Assembly (NCBI RefSeq): GCF_012241385.1
Contig: NZ_JAAVXB010000010.1
Span: 62,001-126,000 of the forward strand
Direction: 5' to 3'
Length of the DNA: 64,000 bases
Source: Solimonas marina
GTDB lineage: Bacteria > Pseudomonadota > Gammaproteobacteria > Nevskiales > Nevskiaceae
The notes beneath the pieces were generated by a model. That model was not told where the DNA came from and ran no database searches. It saw nothing but the letters and a program-made list of their open reading frames with translations. Shown here in pieces: positions 1 to 7,223 of this stretch (position 1 is its first letter; each line of letters opens with the position of its first letter). The position numbers were made by a program, and so were the translations under genes.

Positions 1-65
1 AGTTCTATCTGCGCGAGGGCTACGTTGCGACCAAACGCCAGCAGGTTTTCAGCAAGACCCTGTAG
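1..65 (+). CDS. 3' end of an unidentified gene (partial)
   Basis: The third frame is open from the window edge and reads 20 residues (ending QQVFSKTL) before a TAG at 63-65. It is probably the C-terminus of a gene that starts outside the window. Too little is visible to assign a family. Confidence 0.4.
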   Translation, partial: FYLREGYVATKRQQVFSKTL

Positions 66-465
66 GCGTGCCGGCCGTCAATCCGGCAGCTTGCGGAACG
101 CAATCGCGAACCGGTTCCAGGCGTTGCTCGACCCGCGGCAATACGCGGCACGCCCCACTGTCGGCCTGATGCGCGGCGGCGCCGATCCGCACTGGACTTT
201 GGTCACCGGCAACGGCGAGCGGCTGCGTGTCACGCACCGGCCAGGCCTGCTGTACACGGACTTGCGCGTGCTGTTCGAAGCCGCGCTCGGCGGCATCGAC
301 ATCGCGCTGCTGCCGCTGCGCATCGTCTGGCCGGCGCTGGAGCAAGGCACGCTGATACGTCGCATCGCGCTGGACGACCGACGATCCGGCATTCACATGC
401 CCCATGCGCAGCGCCGCGAAACGCGGCCGTCGGTCCGGGCGCTGATCGAATTTCTGGCGGCGTAG
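66..465 (+). pseudogene. LysR-type regulator, C-terminal fragment
   Basis: The open frame ending at 465 matches the last ~105 residues of a LysR-type effector-binding domain: a WTLVTGNGERLRV-like strand, the loop/helix GGIDIALLP, and the usual ending SVRALIEFLAA. The N-terminal winged-helix DNA-binding domain (about 60 residues) and the first half of the effector domain are absent, and another frame with its own stop fills the space upstream. It is therefore a remnant that could not bind DNA. A short expressed protein is possible but there is no convincing start. Confidence 0.6.
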
Positions 466-520
466 GTGCCGAACGCACTGACCGGCGGCGAAGTGCCGCC
501 GCCTTGAACGGCGACAGCCG

Positions 521-1390
521 TCAGGCGAAGACGATGGTCTTGTTGCCGTCGACGATGACGCGGTCCTCGACGTGCCAGCGCACCGCGCGCGCCAGCACCT
601 GGCGTTCGAGGTCGCGGCCGAGACGACGCAGGTCCGGCACTTCGTGGCGATGCGAGACGCGGCCGGTGTCCTGATCGATGATCGGACCCTGGTCGAGATC
701 CGAGGTCACGTAGTGCGCCGTGGCGCCGATCAGCTTGACGCCGCGTGTGTACGCCTGCTGGTAGGGGTCGGCGCCGACGAAGGCCGGCAGGAAGCTGTGA
801 TGGATGTTGATGATGCGCTGCGGGTAGTGCGCGACGAATCCGGCCGTGAGAATACGCATGTAGCGCGCCAGCACGATGAAGTCGGTACGACCGTCGAGCA
901 CGGCCAGCATGCGCGCCTCGGCCTCGGCATGCGTGGCCGCATCGATCGGCACATGCTCGAACGGCACGCCGAAGCGCTCGACCTCGCCGCGCAGATCGTC
1001 GTGATTGGAAATGACCACCGGGATGTCGACGCGCAGCTCGCCGCGCTGCCAACGCCACAGCAACTCGAACAGCGCGTGATCGTGCTTGGAGACGAGGATG
1101 GCCATGCGCGGCTTGTCGGCCGCATAGCTGATGCGCCAATCCATCGTGAAGCGGCTGGCGACCTGCTCGCGAAACGCCGTCTCCAGCACCGCGCGCGGCA
1201 CGTCCAGGTGCGGCGTCTGAAATTCCAGGCGCAGGAAGAAACGACCGCCTTCCGGATCGGTCGAATGCTGATCGAGCTCGGTGATGTTGACGCCGTGCTC
1301 GCAGAGGAACGTGGTCACGGCGGCGACGATGCCCGGCTGGTCCGGACAGGTGATCAGCAGACGGGCAGTCGTTTCGGGTTCGGTGGTCAT
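521..1390 (-). CDS. purU: Formyltetrahydrofolate deformylase
   Basis: PurU hydrolyses 10-formyl-THF to formate and THF, supplying formate to PurT-type purine synthesis and balancing one-carbon pools in the cytoplasm. The 289-residue protein has an N-terminal ACT regulatory domain (about residues 8-85, LLITCPDQPGIVAAV) and a C-terminal formyltransferase fold. The catalytic set of that fold is present: Asn195 and His197 in NIHHSFLPAF and Asp233 in DLDQGPI. The start at 1390 (MTTEPE) gives the usual family length of about 280-290; an upstream in-frame start at 1432 would add 14 unconserved residues. It is transcribed alone, with no close neighbour on its strand. Confidence 0.95.
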   Translation of the reverse strand: MTTEPETTARLLITCPDQPGIVAAVTTFLCEHGVNITELDQHSTDPEGGRFFLRLEFQTPHLDVPRAVLETAFREQVASRFTMDWRISYAADKPRMAILVSKHDHALFELLWRWQRGELRVDIPVVISNHDDLRGEVERFGVPFEHVPIDAATHAEAEARMLAVLDGRTDFIVLARYMRILTAGFVAHYPQRIINIHHSFLPAFVGADPYQQAYTRGVKLIGATAHYVTSDLDQGPIIDQDTGRVSHRHEVPDLRRLGRDLERQVLARAVRWHVEDRVIVDGNKTIVFA

Positions 1391-1473
1391 GGCGCGCGCA
1401 GCAAAGGACGCCGGTTTATACAGAAACGCCAACTAAAGGAAAACCACCAGACGCCGACTCAGGCCGGGCCTTG

Positions 1474-1546
1474 AACCGCAGATTCCACAGATGCCGCGGC
1501 CCACGCTCGACAGCACTTTTCTGCGAAATCCGTGAAATCTGCGGTT
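1474..1546. repeat. Dispersed palindromic repeat, copy 1
   Basis: An inverted-repeat unit: AACCGCAGATTCCACAGAT on the left (1474-1492) and the complementary CGTGAAATCTGCGGTT on the right (1531-1546), about 40 bases apart. It lies between purU and the thioredoxin-fold gene. Related pairs occur at 12927-12999 and 59130-59314, always between genes. Confidence 0.7.
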
Positions 1547-1556
1547 AAACAGGCTT

Positions 1557-2945
1557 CTACGCGTTGACCATGGCCTTGAGTTTGGCGGCCTCGGTGGGGA
1601 ACCACGGGCCGTTGGCCTTCAGCGTCTCGGCAACCACGCGGCGCGCGTCGCTGTCGCGGTGCAGGGCCTGCAACGCCTTGACGCGCAACTCGGCGACCAG
1701 CAGACGGTTGGCGCCGTAAGCGAGCTGCGCCGCCTGTTCGAGATGCGGCAGCGCCTCATCGGCCTTGCCACGTTCGAGCAGGCTCTTGCCCCAGCGCTCG
1801 GGGTACACATAGTCGTCCGGCCAGGCGGCGACCAGCTGCGGCATCAGCGCGTCGTAGGCGCTGTAGTCGCCGGTCAGCGACGCCAGCTGATCGCGGTAGA
1901 CGCGCAGGTTGTCGTCGAGGTTGCGGTCCTTTTTGAAGTCGCCGCCGATGTCCTTTTCGACGTCGGCGATGGCGCGTTCGAGCAATGCCTCCTGCGCATC
2001 CTTTTCACCCAGTGCGCCGTCGATGTCGAACAGTGCGAACACCGCCGAGCGCTTGTCGGCGCAAGGCTGTTCGCCGAACACGCCCTGCTCGACGAGCTGC
2101 TGCGCCGCCGGCTGCTGCTCGCCGATCAGCGTCTTGGCGTCGGGCTGCGCCTCGACGATCGGCATGTAGCGATCGAGCTCGTACGGACGCTCGCAACCCA
2201 GATCGCCCGCCAGGACCGTCTTGCCGAAGGCCAGCGCGGTCTTCTTGTCGTCGGCCTTGACCGCTTGTAGGAAGTGCAGGCGCGCCATCCACAGCGCCGC
2301 CTGTGTGTCGTTCTGCAGCGCCTTGCGCGCGTCGTCCGGCAGGCCGGCAAACCACTGCAGGCCGCCGTCCGCGTCATAGCGCGCGTGATAGGACTTCAGC
2401 ACGCTGCGGCCGGCAACGACCGAGGCTTGCGAACCGTCCTTGACCTTGTCGCGCTCGGCCTGCAGCGTCTGGCCGCTGTCGATGATCTTGTTGATCTGCG
2501 GATAGAACTCGGCGCGCGTCTTTTCACCGAGGATGCGGCCCAGCTCCTGACCGTCCGCGCGCAATACCAGGTAGCTGGGCAAAAACTTGATGCCGTACTG
2601 TTTCTGCAGCGACGCGCCGTCGGGCGAGTCGGCGTCGACTTCGACGACCACCGCTTTCTTCTCGACCGCGTCCCATTGCGGGCCGGTGAGGATATTGGTC
2701 GCCATGAAGTAGCAGGAGTAGCACCACGGCGCGTGGAAATCGACGATCAGCGGCAGTTGCTGCGCCTTGGCCTTGGCGCGCGCTTCATCGAACGACATCT
2801 CGGGCTTGACCGAGGGGGTGTCGGCGGCCGGCGTCGCGGCCGTTGGCGCGGCCGCAGCAGGCGTGGTCTCCGGCTTGCGATTGCAGCCGGCCAGCGCCAT
2901 CGCCGCGACGGCGGCGACAGCGATCAAACGAAACGAGGTAGTCAT
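1557..2945 (-). CDS. Thioredoxin-fold lipoprotein
   Basis: A 462-residue predicted lipoprotein: signal peptide with lipobox LAGC (Cys21), an Ala/Pro/Thr-rich linker, then a thioredoxin-like domain with a WCYSC active-site motif (Cys75, Cys78) and the cis-Pro region FLPSYLVL. The C-terminal ~300 residues are helical and resemble TPR-type repeats. It probably acts as a periplasmic thiol oxidoreductase, as in the DsbD C-domain or thioredoxin_7 families. ATG at 2945 overlaps the stop of the upstream gene (TGATG), so the two are translationally coupled. A GTG three bases earlier is an alternative start. The substrate is unknown. Confidence 0.75.
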   Translation of the reverse strand: MTTSFRLIAVAAVAAMALAGCNRKPETTPAAAAPTAATPAADTPSVKPEMSFDEARAKAKAQQLPLIVDFHAPWCYSCYFMATNILTGPQWDAVEKKAVVVEVDADSPDGASLQKQYGIKFLPSYLVLRADGQELGRILGEKTRAEFYPQINKIIDSGQTLQAERDKVKDGSQASVVAGRSVLKSYHARYDADGGLQWFAGLPDDARKALQNDTQAALWMARLHFLQAVKADDKKTALAFGKTVLAGDLGCERPYELDRYMPIVEAQPDAKTLIGEQQPAAQQLVEQGVFGEQPCADKRSAVFALFDIDGALGEKDAQEALLERAIADVEKDIGGDFKKDRNLDDNLRVYRDQLASLTGDYSAYDALMPQLVAAWPDDYVYPERWGKSLLERGKADEALPHLEQAAQLAYGANRLLVAELRVKALQALHRDSDARRVVAETLKANGPWFPTEAAKLKAMVNA

Positions 2946-3700
2946 CACGGATCCAGCGGCGGAAGTGTGGGAACGTCCTTCGGAGGCTGGGAATAGTACG
3001 CGATGCGGGCGACGTAGGGCTTGTTCGTGGCGGGATTTGGAATATTGGACACGCCTTCATATTCCAGAAGCTTCTTCGTTTCGGGGTCGTAAGTGACTAC
3101 CAGCGGATCGACGAACCAGCGCAGCAACGAGTCCGGCTCGACGCGAAAGCGCACTGCCGGCTTGCCCTCGAACGTGGTGTCGCCGATGCGCTTGGCGCGG
3201 AAGCGATAGCTCGCCAGGTTGCCGGCGACGCCGAACGTGAACGTAAAGGTCTTGTGCGCCATCAGCGTCGCGAAGTTGGCGACCAACAGCGCGTGAAAGC
3301 CGGAATCCGCGCACATCGGCTGCGCGTGCTCGATGGTCTTTTTCTTCAACGGATCGTCGCGCGTGCTGCGCTTCTCCATCGCGATCCCGTCCTTGCTGAC
3401 CGACGTGATGGCCTCGTGATAGCCGTCGGTCTTCATATCGAAGTCGTAGACCGGCACGTAAGGGTCTTGGTCGAACTTCAGCGTCTTGTCGCCGATCAGC
3501 GTGCCATCCGGCGCGTAGTAGCGGATCGTGCCACCGAGCCAATGTCCATGGTCGACCTGCTCGTGATGAACCTCGGTGTACAGATAGCGGCCGCTTTTGA
3601 GGTCATAGGCATAGCCGTAGAACTTCAGGGTCTCGGCCCAGGCCGCGCTGCTGCAGATCAGTAGCAGCGCGGCACCGGCGGCGGCGGCCAGCCGCGTCAT
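2945..3700 (-). CDS. Exported protein of unknown function
   Basis: A 251-residue protein with a clear Sec signal peptide (AAAAGAALLLICSSAAWAE). The mature part is beta-rich (LKFYGYAYDLKSGRYLYTEVH and similar) and has no catalytic motif I recognise. It overlaps the stop of the methyltransferase gene upstream by four bases and the start of the thioredoxin lipoprotein downstream, so it sits inside a coupled operon with DUF1295 and CFA-synthase-like genes. The context suggests an envelope or lipid-related role, but that is inference only. Confidence 0.6.
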   Translation of the reverse strand: MTRLAAAAGAALLLICSSAAWAETLKFYGYAYDLKSGRYLYTEVHHEQVDHGHWLGGTIRYYAPDGTLIGDKTLKFDQDPYVPVYDFDMKTDGYHEAITSVSKDGIAMEKRSTRDDPLKKKTIEHAQPMCADSGFHALLVANFATLMAHKTFTFTFGVAGNLASYRFRAKRIGDTTFEGKPAVRFRVEPDSLLRWFVDPLVVTYDPETKKLLEYEGVSNIPNPATNKPYVARIAYYSQPPKDVPTLPPLDP

Positions 3701-4815
3701 GCCGACCGCTCCGCGCGGCGCGTGAAGCGGTAATGCGCCACGCCCCACTCCTCACCGCCGGCATAGCCGAACAGCTCGGCGACGGCCATGTAGAACATGC
3801 GCCAGCGTTGGAACCAGACCTTGGCATCGGCGTCGCCATAGCCTTTGCGGAACACGTCGAGGATTTCATCCTGCATCGCGTCCATACCGGCCAGCCACTG
3901 GTTGGCGGTCCGCTCGTAATGCCGGCCGTTCACCCACCACTGTTCCTCCAGTTTCAGGTCGTCCTGGAAATGCGCGAACAAGTGCTCGCTGGGCATGGTG
4001 CCGCCGGTGAAGAAGTAGCGCGTCATCCAGTCGCTGTCGCCCTCGTCCTCGAAGTGGTAGGCCAGCAGTTTGTGCGCGAAGACGTGGACGAAGAGCTGAC
4101 CGTCCGGCTTCAGCCAGCGCGAGACCTTGGCGAACAGAAGGCCGTAATTCTTCATGTGTTCGAACATCTCGATCGACAGGATGCGGTCGAAGCCTGTCCT
4201 GAGCCCCGTCGAAGGGCCTGTACTGAGCTCGGTCGAAGGGCCGTCGCGCAGCTGCGCCTCGGGGATTTCGACGTCGACGATGTTGCCGGTGACGATCTGC
4301 AGGTTGTCGAGTCCGCGCTCGCGCGCCTGGGCGAGGATGTATTCGCGCTGGCCATGCGAGTTCGACAGGCCGACGACCGGTGAGTTCGGATAGCGCTCGG
4401 CCAGCCACAGCGACAGCGATCCCCAGCCGCAGCCGAGATCGAGCATGCGCTGGCCGTCGACCAGCCCCGCGCGCATCGCGTACAGGCGGAACATCTGCTC
4501 CTCGGCTTCGTCCAGCGCCTCGTCGCCGTTCGGATAGAAGCAGCACGAATACTTCAGCCGCGGACCGAGATGCAGATGAAAGAACTCGGCCGGCACCTCG
4601 TAGTGCTGATCGTTGGCAGCGCCGGTTTCGATGGCGATCGGGCTCGCGCGCAGTTCGGCAAGAAACCTGGCGAAGCGCTGCGCGCGCTTTTCGCCGTTGG
4701 TCGCCGCCTCGTCAACCAGGCGCCGCGCAATCAGCTTGCGCATGCCGGCACGCGCCACGTTGTCGGGAATCCAGCCTCGTTCACACCAGTCGATGACGCT
4801 CATGGGTTTGGACAT
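3697..4815 (-). CDS. Cyclopropane-fatty-acyl-phospholipid synthase-like methyltransferase
   Basis: A 372-residue SAM-dependent methyltransferase of the CFA synthase family, which transfers a methylene or methyl group to double bonds of membrane acyl chains. Visible motifs are QHYEVPAEFF near residue 70, the SAM-binding DLGCGWGSLSLWLAE at 126-140, SIEMFEHMKNYG at about 214-225, and FFTGGTMPS. Residues 193-208 (PSTELSTGPSTGLRTG) are a repeat-derived insertion in a loop before the FDRILSIEMFEH strand. The start at 4815 lies 7 bases after the DUF1295 stop; ATG at 4803 is an alternative. DUF1295 and CFA-like genes are often neighbours, which suggests lipid modification. Confidence 0.85.
   Translation of the reverse strand: MSKPMSVIDWCERGWIPDNVARAGMRKLIARRLVDEAATNGEKRAQRFARFLAELRASPIAIETGAANDQHYEVPAEFFHLHLGPRLKYSCCFYPNGDEALDEAEEQMFRLYAMRAGLVDGQRMLDLGCGWGSLSLWLAERYPNSPVVGLSNSHGQREYILAQARERGLDNLQIVTGNIVDVEIPEAQLRDGPSTELSTGPSTGLRTGFDRILSIEMFEHMKNYGLLFAKVSRWLKPDGQLFVHVFAHKLLAYHFEDEGDSDWMTRYFFTGGTMPSEHLFAHFQDDLKLEEQWWVNGRHYERTANQWLAGMDAMQDEILDVFRKGYGDADAKVWFQRWRMFYMAVAELFGYAGGEEWGVAHYRFTRRAERSA
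4192..4239. repeat. Two tandem 24-base repeat units inside the CFA-like gene
   Basis: Two 24-base units (4192-4215 and 4216-4239), both built as GCCTGT-CTGAGC-GTCGAAGG with a few differences. Together they add 48 bases, exactly 16 codons, to the coding sequence. The core resembles the CTTCGAC-GGGCTCAGGAC-type dispersed repeats common in proteobacterial genomes. Confidence 0.75.
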
Positions 4816-4822
4816 GCTCTTG

Positions 4823-5617
4823 CTAATCGGAACGGGAAGTCGGTTTGGGTGGCCACGGCACCAATGCGCTGGTGGTCCGCACGTATTCGGCATAACCGGG
4901 CTTGCGGCGCATCATCTCGGCCTCCAGCAGCGGCATACCGGACAACCGCGTCAGCAGCCAGGCCATGACCAGCGGCGCGATCAAGCTGGTCCATCCGAAC
5001 GGCGCGCCGAGCGCGAGCGGCACATAGGCGAGCCAGTGCACACACTCGAAGAAGTAATTCGGATGTCGCGACCATTTCCACAGGCCGCGCCGGCAAACCT
5101 GGCCACGATTCGCCGGGTCGGCGCGAAACGCCTCCATCTGCCGGTCGGCGATGCCTTCGCCGAGTACCGCGATCAGCCAGATGACGACCGCTGCCACGCA
5201 GGCGCCGGTGGCCGGCATCGTGTCGCGAAACGACAGCGCCAGAAACGCCGACGCCGACAGGATCAGCGTGAACAGATTCTGGAACTGGAAGAACCAGAAC
5301 ATGTTGAAGTTGGCGCGTGCACCCCAGTCGTCGCGGAATTTCTTGTAGCGAAAGTCTTCCGGCTTGCCGGCGTTGCGACGCCAGATGTGCGTGCCGAGGC
5401 GCAGCCCCCAGAGGCCGCCCATGACCCCGGCCAGGATCCGCAGCGCCGGCGGCGCGTCACCGGCCAGGGCATAGACCACCGCCAGGCCGCCGAGCGTCCA
5501 CGACCAGATGGCATCGACGACCCCGGCGTTGCCGCTGCGCCACTGCAGCAGCCAGGCGATCGCCTTGGCGACGATCACGATCAACACGGTCAGCAAAAAG
5601 GCTTCGAGCATTGGCAT
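4823..5617 (-). CDS. DUF1295 membrane protein (steroid 5-alpha-reductase-like fold)
   Basis: A 264-residue polytopic membrane protein with about six or seven hydrophobic segments. The C-terminal signature LWKWSRHPNYFFECVHWLAY is that of the DUF1295 / 3-oxo-5-alpha-steroid 4-dehydrogenase-like superfamily, which also includes isoprenylcysteine methyltransferases and sterol reductases. It is followed after 7 bases by the CFA-like methyltransferase, with which it probably forms an operon. Reduction or modification of an unsaturated lipid is the most likely role; the exact substrate is unknown. Confidence 0.8.
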   Translation of the reverse strand: MPMLEAFLLTVLIVIVAKAIAWLLQWRSGNAGVVDAIWSWTLGGLAVVYALAGDAPPALRILAGVMGGLWGLRLGTHIWRRNAGKPEDFRYKKFRDDWGARANFNMFWFFQFQNLFTLILSASAFLALSFRDTMPATGACVAAVVIWLIAVLGEGIADRQMEAFRADPANRGQVCRRGLWKWSRHPNYFFECVHWLAYVPLALGAPFGWTSLIAPLVMAWLLTRLSGMPLLEAEMMRRKPGYAEYVRTTSALVPWPPKPTSRSD

Positions 5618-5696
5618 CTTGCGCGTCTATACGGGCGAATCGCCGTTGCGGATGCCGATCGACGCTAGCGCCGCCGGCTGAACCTGCGATGTCGCA

Positions 5697-6170
5697 TCAG
5701 CACGCGCCCTCGCCGATCGCACCGAGCAGCGCACGGCTGCTGCCGGCCAACGCCTCGCGCCACGGCAGGCCGACGATCTCGCGGCCGGTCACGCTGTCGG
5801 CGAAGGGCAGCCGCTCGCCGTCGCCGATCACGTAGCGGTAGTCCATCGTCACTTCGCAGCCGGCCGGCAGATCGGCGAGCGCGAAGATGAAGCCCAGGTG
5901 CCACAGCGCGGTCGGCGTGTAGCTGTGATTGACGTAGCACTCGTCGCTCCATTCCGGCGTCAACGAGAAGTGGTCCTCGAACCAGCGCACGCTGGACTCC
6001 ACCTCGATCGAATCCGGCGCATAGGTCCGCAGGCGCGCTTCCGGCCAGACCGTGTGCACCCGGTCCGGCGCGACGATCACGGCGCCGCGGGCGACCGGCT
6101 CGTCGAGATAGAGGCCCTTGCCGGCCAGGGGGATCGACGACACATCGACGCGGTAGCAGGGAACGATCAC
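5697..6170 (-). CDS. SET-domain protein
   Basis: A 157-residue protein that is almost entirely a SET domain: an N-terminal AGKGLYLDEPVARGAVI segment, the hallmark ECYVNHSYTPTALWHLGF block that forms part of the SAM and lysine channel, and a TMDYRYV segment near the position of the catalytic tyrosine. SET proteins methylate lysine side chains. Small bacterial members are widespread, but their targets are usually unknown. It is on the same strand as DUF1295 with an 80-base gap, so operon membership is uncertain. Confidence 0.75.
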   Translation of the reverse strand: MIVPCYRVDVSSIPLAGKGLYLDEPVARGAVIVAPDRVHTVWPEARLRTYAPDSIEVESSVRWFEDHFSLTPEWSDECYVNHSYTPTALWHLGFIFALADLPAGCEVTMDYRYVIGDGERLPFADSVTGREIVGLPWREALAGSSRALLGAIGEGAC

Positions 6171-6262
6171 GGCAGTGGCGAGCAGACCCGAAGGCGGGCG
6201 CGCCAGCTTAGAGCTTTCAACCGGCCGCCGACAGAGCGGAAGCGCCCCCAGCCGATCGCGCC

Positions 6263-7165
6263 TCAGCCCAGCAGCGTGCGACGGAAACCGTCGAGTGTGC
6301 GCTGCCAGGCCAGCGTTGCCGCCGCCTCGTCGTAGCGTGGCGTCGTGTCGTTGTTGAAGCCGTGCTGCACGCCGGGATAGACGTAGGCCTCGTAGCGCAC
6401 GCCGACCGCCTTCAGCGCCGCCTCGTACGGCGGCCAGGTGGCGCCGACGCGATGATCTTCGCCGGCGAAGTGCAGCATCAGCTCGGCGCGAATGTTCGGC
6501 ACCAGATCGGCCGGCGGTGCGACGCCGTAGAACGGCACGGCAATCTTCAGCTCCGGCAGCCGCGTCGCCAGCAGGTTGGCAACCCCGCCGCCGTAGCAGA
6601 AGCCGACGACACCGAGCCGGCCGTTGCCATCAGGCCGCGCCTGCAGCCAGCGCGCGGCGGCAACGAAATCTTCGTGCGTGCGCGCCTGGTCGAGCTTGGG
6701 GAACAGCGCCCGCGCGGCGTCCTCGTCACCCGGATAGCCGCCGAGCGGGTACAGCGCGTCCGGCGCGTAGGCGATATAACCGTCGACCGCCAGACGCCGC
6801 GCGATGTCCTCGATATGCGGGTTCAGGCCGCGGTTTTCGTGCACCACCAGCACCAGCGGTGCCGGCGCGGTGGCGGCGGCCGGCCGCACCAGATAGCCGC
6901 GCACGCGGCCATAGCCGTCGGGCGAGTCGATGACGACGTAGCGGCCGTCGATACGGCGGTCGTCCGGGCGAATCTGCTGCGCGTACACGAAGCGCGGGCT
7001 CAGCGCCTCCAGCAAAGCCAGCGCGGTGACCCCGGCGGTCGCGTAGCGTGCCGCGCCGCGCAGGAAACCGCGCCGGTCGATGAGACCGTGCACGTACTGG
7101 TCGAACAGCTGCAACACCTCGGGCGCGAAATCGCTGGCGCGCTGCATCGGACGCTCGTCACTCAT
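6263..7165 (-). CDS. Tat-exported dienelactone hydrolase family protein
   Basis: A 300-residue alpha/beta hydrolase. The N-terminus carries a twin-arginine signal (RRGFLRGAA at 31-39, then a hydrophobic stretch ending FVYAQ). The catalytic Cys lies in the nucleophile elbow GFCYGGG, followed by Asp in HFAGEDHRV and His in GVQHGFNND, the Cys-Asp-His triad of dienelactone hydrolases. The start at 7165 places the Tat motif about 30 residues in; the open frame upstream overlaps the receptor gene and is not conserved-looking. It lies 58 bases after the siderophore receptor and may be cotranscribed. Exported members could hydrolyse esters or lactones, possibly a siderophore, but the substrate is not visible. 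Confidence 0.8.
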   Translation of the reverse strand: MSDERPMQRASDFAPEVLQLFDQYVHGLIDRRGFLRGAARYATAGVTALALLEALSPRFVYAQQIRPDDRRIDGRYVVIDSPDGYGRVRGYLVRPAAATAPAPLVLVVHENRGLNPHIEDIARRLAVDGYIAYAPDALYPLGGYPGDEDAARALFPKLDQARTHEDFVAAARWLQARPDGNGRLGVVGFCYGGGVANLLATRLPELKIAVPFYGVAPPADLVPNIRAELMLHFAGEDHRVGATWPPYEAALKAVGVRYEAYVYPGVQHGFNNDTTPRYDEAAATLAWQRTLDGFRRTLLG

Positions 7166-7223
7166 GCCGTTCTCCGTCGTTGGCGAAGCCTGGAGCTTCC
7201 GTTCTACAGCACGCCGGCCGACT

